Assembly: GCA_038227745.1 (NCBI GenBank)
Contig: JBBRPS010000626.1
Coordinates: 1 to 6,337, forward strand
DNA length: 6,337 nt
Reading direction: 5' to 3'
Source: DASPXY01 sp038227745
GTDB taxonomy: Bacteria > Planctomycetota > Planctomycetia > Gemmatales > Gemmataceae
Shown here piece after piece: positions 1-4,153 of this stretch. The stretch's first letter is position 1. Every line of letters begins with the position of its first letter. Both the position numbers and the translations under genes were made by a program. The notes beneath the pieces were generated by a model. It ran no database searches. It had not been told where the DNA came from and saw nothing but the letters and a program-made list of their open reading frames with translations.

Positions 1-133
1 AACTTGCATCCAAGTCGGTAGCGATGACAGTGTGGTGTCACTCTTCGGAAACCGCAGAATTCATGCGGAAAGCGCGACAACACGGGCTGTCGCGGCTCTC
101 CTGAATTCAGTGCAGGTTTTCGTGCCAGGGACA
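1..133. other. intergenic sequence downstream of the Rpn-like gene, no gene seen
   Basis: The plus-strand frame open here is the antisense of the Rpn-like gene and lacks protein character. The stretch is visibly less GC-rich than the rest and contains a 10-bp palindrome (CTGAATTCAG, 101-110). I see no convincing terminator hairpin with a T-run for the Rpn-like gene, whose stop codon is at 134-136. Confidence 0.5.
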
Positions 134-1021
134 CTAGCGGCGGCGCCTGGAGAAGCGATGCGGCGGCAGGTCGAGGAGATCCTGCCAACCCTGGGCGCTC
201 AGAACGCGCTCGGTCAACGCTTCCAGGATCGCAAGATCCGTGATCCGTTCAAGGGCTGTGATCGCGTCTGCCTCCGGCGCGCCAAAGCGTGCTTCGCCCA
301 GCCGGCGCAAGATTTTTTTCGCCTCCTCTATTTTGCCCAGCACTTTCCCTTCCTCCACGATGGCCTGATACGTGACGGACTCTTTCATCGACGTGACTCC
401 TCGCAACAGAGTGCCCAGCAACTCCCGCGGGTAGCGCAACCCCATCAGGACATAGGTGGCCGCCCACACGTCGTTCGCCCAACCCCGTGCTGACCGCTGC
501 TTCAGCTGCCCCTCCATCTGCTGTATTATGCCAGGCAACTCCGCTTTTGTCACGGCGCTAATGGGCGCGAGCGCCAACAGCCCAGGCCCGCCTGATAGGA
601 ACGCGGCGGGCGGCATTTGCCAGACACGCAGCACGCGGTAGCGGAAGACGAGGTATGGCTCTTCCTCGGGGAAGCCTTCCTCGTAGGTGCCCGTCAGGGC
701 GGGGGAATCGGCCCCCGGGTGCAAGAGGACTGCCACGCTCTGCACCGGGACATGGTGGCGGTGCCGCAGCACGGAGTTGCGCAGGTGCAGCAGCGGCGGC
801 AAGTCGGCGGAGTCGTGCCCGGCCTGGAAGTCCAGGTGAATCAGGTAGGGCGGGCGACTGCGGACGTGCAGCACCTTGTCGGCGGCGCCGCTCACGGTCA
901 GGGCGATGTCCGCGTCCACCACCTCGGTCGGCGCCGCCGGCCGCCCCAGCAGCACCGGCCAGGCCGCCGGCGTCATCTCCACCAGCGTCTTCAGTGTGGG
1001 ATCGAAGGTCTTGTCAGCCAT
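134..1021 (-). CDS. Rpn-like PD-(D/E)XK nuclease/putative transposase family protein
   Basis: The predicted protein has 295 aa and its exact role is unknown. The first ~120 residues look like the PD-(D/E)XK nuclease core of the Rpn (recombination-promoting nuclease)/putative transposase group: an acidic D36-A-D38 strand, then a hydrophobic strand ending in H62-L-D64-F-Q66, matching the family's (D/E)-x-Q catalytic signature. The C-terminal third is helical and charged (MKESVTYQAIVEEG, then a Lys/Glu-rich helix, RFGAPEAD, and a final WQDLL), a tail I associate with Gemmata-type proteins. The reading frame stays open upstream to 1288, but that stretch runs through the palindrome at 1205-1263 and is low-quality sequence, so I start at the ATG where MADKTFDPTLKTLVEM begins. 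No Shine-Dalgarno is visible there. Known Rpn proteins are DNA nucleases that raise recombination. Family assignment is fairly sure; activity in this copy, with Asp instead of the usual Glu at residue 64, is inference. Confidence 0.8.
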   Translation of the reverse strand: MADKTFDPTLKTLVEMTPAAWPVLLGRPAAPTEVVDADIALTVSGAADKVLHVRSRPPYLIHLDFQAGHDSADLPPLLHLRNSVLRHRHHVPVQSVAVLLHPGADSPALTGTYEEGFPEEEPYLVFRYRVLRVWQMPPAAFLSGGPGLLALAPISAVTKAELPGIIQQMEGQLKQRSARGWANDVWAATYVLMGLRYPRELLGTLLRGVTSMKESVTYQAIVEEGKVLGKIEEAKKILRRLGEARFGAPEADAITALERITDLAILEALTERVLSAQGWQDLLDLPPHRFSRRRR

Positions 1022-1074
1022 GAGAGGGTGCCGGGAGGAACGGGTACTGAGGGCGGCAGGAGTGACGCGATCCG

Positions 1075-1103
1075 TTTCTACGCCGCAGGGAGATCGGACA
1101 CAA
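1075..1103 (-). promoter_or_regulatory. weak candidate sigma-70-type promoter for the Rpn-like gene
   Basis: Read on the minus strand, TTGTGT (1103-1098; 3 of 6 to TTGACA) and TAGAAA (1080-1075; 4 of 6 to TATAAT) are separated by exactly 17 nt, about 50 nt upstream of the ATG at 1021. The match is modest in GC-rich DNA and could be chance. Confidence 0.25.
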
Positions 1104-1204
1104 GCAGAATCCGGGGCGACGGCCCCCGTTGCTCCGCCAGGGCCGGTCATGTCCTGCGGGTGGGCACCGCGGCGCGAATCGGCTAAACTCAACGCGAGAT
1201 AACC

Positions 1205-1263
1205 TGACACAAGCCCGAAGCGCAAGCGAGGAAGTTCCTCGCTTGCGCTTCGGGCTTGTGTCA
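1205..1263. repeat. perfect palindrome, two 29-bp arms with a 1-nt centre
   Basis: Arms 1205-1233 and 1235-1263 are perfect reverse complements around the single G at 1234; the next pair outward (C1204/A1264) does not match. The arm contains AAGCCCGAAGCGCAAGCG and its complement. As RNA or single-stranded DNA it would fold into a ~28-bp hairpin with a 3-nt loop, far longer than a normal terminator stem, and no T-run follows on either side. I recall the arm core as a sequence that recurs between genes in planctomycete genomes, where its antisense translation gives chance peptides such as SPKRKRGT; this is memory, not a search. It lies between the divergent Rpn-like gene and nusB. It could be a REP-like dispersed element, a bidirectional insulating hairpin, or a site bound by a dimeric protein. 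Confidence 0.9.
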
Positions 1264-1286
1264 AGTCTCCCCACGTTGTGTATAAC
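1258..1286 (+). promoter_or_regulatory. candidate promoter for the nusB-PHP-ftsY operon
   Basis: A -10-like TATAAC (1281-1286; 5 of 6 to consensus) lies 17 nt after GTGTCA (1258-1263; 4 of 6 to TTGACA). Transcription would begin near 1293, about 28 nt before the nusB ATG. The -35-like hexamer is the last six bases of the palindrome's right arm, so protein binding or cruciform formation there could affect the operon. Prediction from sequence only. Confidence 0.4.
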
Positions 1287-1320
1287 ATGACGGAAGAACC
1301 TTCGCCCCAGGGTGTCCGCC

Positions 1321-1734
1321 ATGACCCGACGCTCCCGCGCGCGTGAGGTGGCTCTCCAACTCCTGTTCCAGCGCGACCACAACCCCGGCGTGGACCGCGC
1401 CGACGTCGAGCGCTTCGCCAAGGAACGCCTGCGCGAGCCCTCCCTCCGAACCTTCTGCCTCGCCCTCTACGATGGCGTCGTCACCAACCTCGGCGAGATC
1501 GACCGCCGCCTGGCCGCGTCCGCCGAGAACTGGCGCCTGCCGCGCATGGCCGCCGTCGATCGCAACGTCCTCCGCCTCGGCGCCTGCGAATTGCTCTTCA
1601 CGCCGGAGACGCCGGCCGCCGTCGCCTTCGACGAGGCGATCGAGCTGGCCCGGCGCTACGGCTCGGCCGACTCCGCCGCGTTCGTCAACGGCGTTCTCGA
1701 CCGCTTCCGGCGCGACCTCACCCCCCCGGCGTGA
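1321..1734 (+). CDS. nusB: transcription antitermination factor NusB
   Basis: NusB pairs with NusE (ribosomal protein S10) on boxA RNA and supports antitermination and proper processing of rRNA transcripts in the cytoplasm. The 137-aa product matches the family's usual length of about 140 and is all-helical in character. Visible hallmarks are the N-terminal R-x-x-A-R-E-V-A-L-Q-L-L-F helix (residues 4-16), the W71-R-L-P-R75 ... D80-R-N-V-L-R-L segment leading into ACELLF (88-93), and the C-terminal FDEAIELARRYG followed by FVNGVLD (103-127). I prefer the ATG because AGGGTG at 1309-1314 sits 6 nt upstream; a GTG at 1312 would add three residues. It is the first gene of a three-gene operon and its TGA lies 3 nt before the next ATG. 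A run of seven C at 1721-1727 lies near the end of the gene. Identification is secure. Confidence 0.95.
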   Translation: MTRRSRAREVALQLLFQRDHNPGVDRADVERFAKERLREPSLRTFCLALYDGVVTNLGEIDRRLAASAENWRLPRMAAVDRNVLRLGACELLFTPETPAAVAFDEAIELARRYGSADSAAFVNGVLDRFRRDLTPPA

Positions 1735-1737
1735 CCC

Positions 1738-2610
1738 ATGCCCAGGCGCCAGCCGTTCACCGCCCTGTGCAGCACCCTTGCCCACACCTCCCGCCTCGCC
1801 CGCGCCGACCTGCACACGCACACCACCTGCAGCGATGGCACCTACACCCCCGCCCAGCTCGTGGATCTGGCCCGGCGCAGCGGCCTGGCCGGCCTTTCCG
1901 TCACCGACCACGACACCATCGACGGCATCGTCCCGGCGCGGGCCGCCGCAGGTTCCGCCCTGGAGATCGTGCCCGGCGTCGAGCTGACCGCCAGCCACGG
2001 CGGCAAAATCATCCACGTCCTCGGCTACTTCTTCCGCTCCGACGACGCCGCGCTGAACGAGGCGATGGCGCGGCTGCGGGCGCAGCGGGTCGGACGCTTC
2101 CGCGAGATGATCGAGCGATTACGGGGCGTCGGCGTGTCCCTTGAAGAAGAAGAGGTGCGCGCCGCGGGGACGGCCAACGTGCAGGGCCGGCGGCAGCTCG
2201 CCGAGATGCTCGTCAAGGCCGGCAAGGCGGCGACGGTGCGCGAGGCGTTCACGCGCTACCTCGGCGACTTCGGCCGGGTGAATGTGCCGGCGCCGGCGCT
2301 GCCGGCGGCCGAGGCGGTGGCACTGCTGCGCGGCGCGGGTGGCGTTGCGGCGTGGGCGCATCCGCCTTATGATGACGGCACGCGCCAGGCCCTGGCCGAG
2401 CTGCGCGACCTCGGTCTGCAGGCGGTGGAGGTCGATTTCCCCAGCCTGCAGGGGGCGAAGCAGCGGCAACTGCGGGTCTGGGCGGCGGAGTTGGGGTTGG
2501 CCGCCACCGGGGGCAGCGACTGTCACGGCCCCGACTCGGTGCGGCGGGCGGTCGGCGTCTGCGGCGTGACACTGCGGGAGCTGGAGATCGTCCGCAAACT
2601 CGCTTCGTGA
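1738..2610 (+). CDS. PHP-domain phosphoesterase, RNase AM/YciV-like
   Basis: The product has 290 aa, about the length of E. coli YciV (RNase AM), a PHP-fold, metal-dependent 5'-3' exoribonuclease and 3',5'-bisphosphate phosphatase that trims rRNA 5' ends. PHP metal-binding motifs appear in order: D24-L-H26-T-H28 with SDG at 32-34, T56-D-H58-D59, the E82 strand (PGVEL), H93 in IIHVLGYF, W206-A-H208-P, and G259-S-D261-C-H263-G near the end. The inserted helical domain (about 100-180) resembles the YciV insert (GKAATVREAFTRYL). Differences from E. coli are Q153 in GRRQLA, where YciV has RGH and many relatives have GRPH, and PP instead of PG after AWAH. There is no Shine-Dalgarno and no other nearby in-frame start; the ATG lies 3 nt after the nusB stop, so translation is probably coupled to nusB. 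A PHP hydrolase is certain; RNA substrate is inference, and a histidinol-phosphatase-like or nucleotide phosphatase role remains possible. Confidence 0.9.
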   Translation: MPRRQPFTALCSTLAHTSRLARADLHTHTTCSDGTYTPAQLVDLARRSGLAGLSVTDHDTIDGIVPARAAAGSALEIVPGVELTASHGGKIIHVLGYFFRSDDAALNEAMARLRAQRVGRFREMIERLRGVGVSLEEEEVRAAGTANVQGRRQLAEMLVKAGKAATVREAFTRYLGDFGRVNVPAPALPAAEAVALLRGAGGVAAWAHPPYDDGTRQALAELRDLGLQAVEVDFPSLQGAKQRQLRVWAAELGLAATGGSDCHGPDSVRRAVGVCGVTLRELEIVRKLAS

Positions 2611-2615
2611 GAGGG
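2611..2615 (+). promoter_or_regulatory. ribosome binding site of ftsY
   Basis: GAGGG directly follows the PHP gene's TGA and stands 5 nt before the ftsY ATG. It fixes the FtsY start in a 10-nt intergenic gap and shows ftsY can initiate independently of upstream translation. Confidence 0.7.
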
Positions 2616-2620
2616 ACACG

Positions 2621-3535
2621 ATGGTATTCCGTGCCATCTTCAACAAGATCAAGCGGGGCCTCGCCAAGACGCGCGGCCTGTTCAGCGGCGTCACCGAGCT
2701 GTTCCGCTTCAAGGGCCGCGTCGATAAGGCCTTCCTCGAAAAACTCGAGGAGCGACTCTACCTTGCCGACGTCGGCACGGGCGCCACCGCCGAGATCGTC
2801 GAGCGCGTCCGCCAGGCCTTCCTCGACAAGGAGATCACCGGCGACGTCGAGGCCTTCGTCAAGGACCAGCTCAAATCGATGCTGACCGCTGCCGAGCCGG
2901 GCATTCGCTATGCGCCAACCGGCCCGACCGTGGTCATGGTCGCCGGCGTCAACGGCTCGGGCAAGACCACGTCGATCGCCAAGCTCGCCAACCTGTGCCA
3001 GCAGGACGGCAAGAAGGTCATGGTAGCGGCGTGCGATACCTTCCGCGCCGCCGCCGTCGAGCAGCTCACCATCTGGAGCCAGCGCCTCGGCTGCGAGATC
3101 GTCAAGAACCAGCAGGGCAGCGACCCGGCCAGCGTCGCGCACGACGCCTGTGAGAAGGCGAAGGCGCGCGGCTTCGATGTGCTAATCGTGGACACGGCAG
3201 GCCGGCTGCACACGCAGGCCCACCTCATGCGCGAGCTGGAGAAGATCCATCGCATCGTGACCAAGCAGATCGAGGGGGCGCCGCACGAGGTTCTGCTGGT
3301 GCTCGACGCCACCAGCGGTCAGAACGCCATCGTCCAGGCGGAGAATTTCAAGAAGGTCATCCACTGCACCGGCATCATCCTGGCCAAGCTCGACGGCACG
3401 GCCAAGGGCGGCGCCATCTTCGGCGTCAAGCGCAAGCTCGACCTGCCGGTGAAGTTCATCGGCGTCGGCGAGAAGCTCGACGACCTCGAGCCGTTCGACC
3501 CCGACGCCTACGTCGAGGCCCTGTTCACCGACTGA
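2621..3535 (+). CDS. ftsY: signal recognition particle receptor FtsY
   Basis: FtsY is the membrane-associated SRP-receptor GTPase that pairs with Ffh to deliver translating ribosomes to the Sec translocon. At 304 aa it is a compact NG-domain protein without the long acidic A domain of E. coli FtsY. The N-terminus is a basic amphipathic stretch (residues 1-30, VFRAIFNKIKRGLAKTRG) able to act as the lipid-targeting helix, followed by the helical N domain with LYLADVG (46-52). GTPase motifs are G1 GVNGSGKTTS (109-118), DTFRAAA (139-145), G3 DTAGR (191-195), LDATSGQNA (228-236), AKLDGTAKGG (255-264, G4 with Ala where TKLD is usual) and GVGEKLDDLEPFD (281-293). DATSGQNA together with GVGEKLDDL, and the absence of an M domain, separate it from Ffh. 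It is the last gene of the operon, and a hairpin follows at 3543-3576. Very secure. Confidence 0.97.
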   Translation: MVFRAIFNKIKRGLAKTRGLFSGVTELFRFKGRVDKAFLEKLEERLYLADVGTGATAEIVERVRQAFLDKEITGDVEAFVKDQLKSMLTAAEPGIRYAPTGPTVVMVAGVNGSGKTTSIAKLANLCQQDGKKVMVAACDTFRAAAVEQLTIWSQRLGCEIVKNQQGSDPASVAHDACEKAKARGFDVLIVDTAGRLHTQAHLMRELEKIHRIVTKQIEGAPHEVLLVLDATSGQNAIVQAENFKKVIHCTGIILAKLDGTAKGGAIFGVKRKLDLPVKFIGVGEKLDDLEPFDPDAYVEALFTD

Positions 3536-3542
3536 CTCCCAA

Positions 3543-3576
3543 CCCAGGCCCACCCGGCGCAGCGGGTGAGCCTGGG
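3543..3576. terminator. terminator-like hairpin between convergent genes
   Basis: CCCAGGC (3543-3549) pairs with GCCTGGG (3570-3576), then a C/A mismatch, then CACCCG (3551-3556) with CGGGTG (3563-3568), leaving a 6-nt loop. It sits in the 45-nt gap between the stops of ftsY and the TerB-like gene, so it could stop transcription both ways. There is no clear T-run on either side, so intrinsic termination would be weak; it may also be a copy of a dispersed palindromic repeat. Confidence 0.6.
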
Positions 3577-3580
3577 CGGC

Positions 3581-3979
3581 CTACTTCTTCATGCACTCCT
3601 CGTAGAGGGCGTCGAACAGCGGGCTCGTCCTCGTGGCCGCCTTCTTGAGCGTCGTCAGGAACTTTTTCTCGTTCTTGTCGATCTTCTTGTCGGCGTAGAG
3701 CATCTTGCGCAGCCAGGCGGCCTCTTCGCCGTCGATGCCGCCGTCCTCCAGCACGTTGTCCTGGATCGCCTTGAAGAAGAACTTCTCGAAGCTCGCACTC
3801 AGCTCGGCACCCTTGGCCTTCTTCTGGGCCGCGTTGCGCAGCTCGATGAGGAACTCGACCTCCTCCTTGTCGATCACGCCGTCGGCGTAGAGTTCCTTCT
3901 TGAGGACCTTGACCTCGTTCGCGTCGATCTGGCCGTCGGCCAGGATCGCGGCCAGGGCGACCTTTCGCCAATCTGCCAT
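3581..3979 (-). CDS. TerB-like helical protein with four D-G-x-I-D-x-x-E motifs
   Basis: This 132-aa soluble protein resembles the TerB/DjlA-type helical domain (tellurite-resistance protein B family). It has no signal peptide or membrane segment and is rich in Lys and Glu. Four related motifs are visible: ADGQIDANE (14-22), ADGVIDKEE (32-40), DGGIDGEE (79-86) and ADKKIDKNE (96-104). They form two pairs with 18-residue spacing, the second pair 64 residues after the first, and each pair continues LKK/RKMLY...FL..L, which shows an internal duplication. The motif partly matches EF-hand loop positions 5-12 but lacks the early acidic ligands. The start is fixed by an ideal AAGGAG 7 nt upstream. 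TerB homologues are linked to stress responses and metal sensing, but no other ter gene is present here, so tellurite resistance should not be assumed. Function unknown. Confidence 0.85.
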   Translation of the reverse strand: MADWRKVALAAILADGQIDANEVKVLKKELYADGVIDKEEVEFLIELRNAAQKKAKGAELSASFEKFFFKAIQDNVLEDGGIDGEEAAWLRKMLYADKKIDKNEKKFLTTLKKAATRTSPLFDALYEECMKK

Positions 3980-3986
3980 AGTGTAA

Positions 3987-3992
3987 CTCCTT
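3987..3992 (-). promoter_or_regulatory. strong ribosome binding site of the TerB-like gene
   Basis: AAGGAG on the minus strand ends 7 nt before the ATG at 3979-3977. It is the best Shine-Dalgarno in the window and suggests efficient translation, unlike the weak or absent sites of nusB, the PHP gene and the Rpn-like gene. Confidence 0.85.
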
Positions 3993-4001
3993 ATAGTCCG
4001 C

Positions 4002-4035
4002 GCCGCCGCGCCGGCCCACGTGAGCCCGCGGCGGC
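4002..4035 (-). other. strong GC hairpin in the leader of the TerB-like gene
   Basis: GCCGCCGCG (4002-4010) and CGCGGCGGC (4027-4035) form a perfect 9-bp all-GC stem with a 16-nt loop that contains CACGTG. It lies between the candidate promoter and the ribosome binding site, about 10 nt upstream of AAGGAG. It may act as an attenuating or mRNA-stabilising element, or end transcripts from the upstream S9 peptidase gene; no T-run follows. Confidence 0.55.
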
Positions 4036-4058
4036 ACGCGCGACTTCAATTCGCCTGG

Positions 4059-4067
4059 AGCATACCA
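4059..4067 (-). promoter_or_regulatory. candidate extended -10 promoter of the TerB-like gene
   Basis: On the minus strand TGGTATGCT gives an extended -10 (TG-n-TATGCT; 4 of 6 to TATAAT). No good -35 is present. It lies inside a small inverted repeat, CCTGG (4054-4058) and CCAGG (4065-4069), whose spacer is the -10 hexamer itself, so a repressor-type site is possible. Transcription would start near 4052 and leave a leader of about 70 nt. Confidence 0.35.
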
Positions 4068-4153
4068 GGGCGCGGCCGATTTTCATGCACAAAATCCCGT
4101 CGTGCGTACGCTTTTCCCGACTTTCCCGCCTCCGCCGTCGTCCCCCACGGTTT

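Noticed and set aside
57..110. Two GAATTC-centred palindromes
   Set aside because: They are short (6-10 bp) with different flanks and no gene-related placement; chance or simple restriction-site content explains them.
1022..1288. N-terminal extension of the Rpn-like protein by 89 residues
   Set aside because: The extension would be encoded through the palindrome and ends in sequence without family resemblance; the recognisable protein begins at the ATG at 1021.
1261..2016. 251-codon open frame on the minus strand
   Set aside because: It is antisense to nusB and the PHP gene and gives low-complexity Gly/Ala-rich sequence.
2249..3142. 297-codon open frame on the minus strand
   Set aside because: It is antisense to the PHP gene and ftsY, and its later part is Pro/Arg low-complexity sequence.
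3581..3979. Tellurite resistance operon
   Set aside because: Only one TerB-like gene is present, with no terC, terD or terZ type neighbours.
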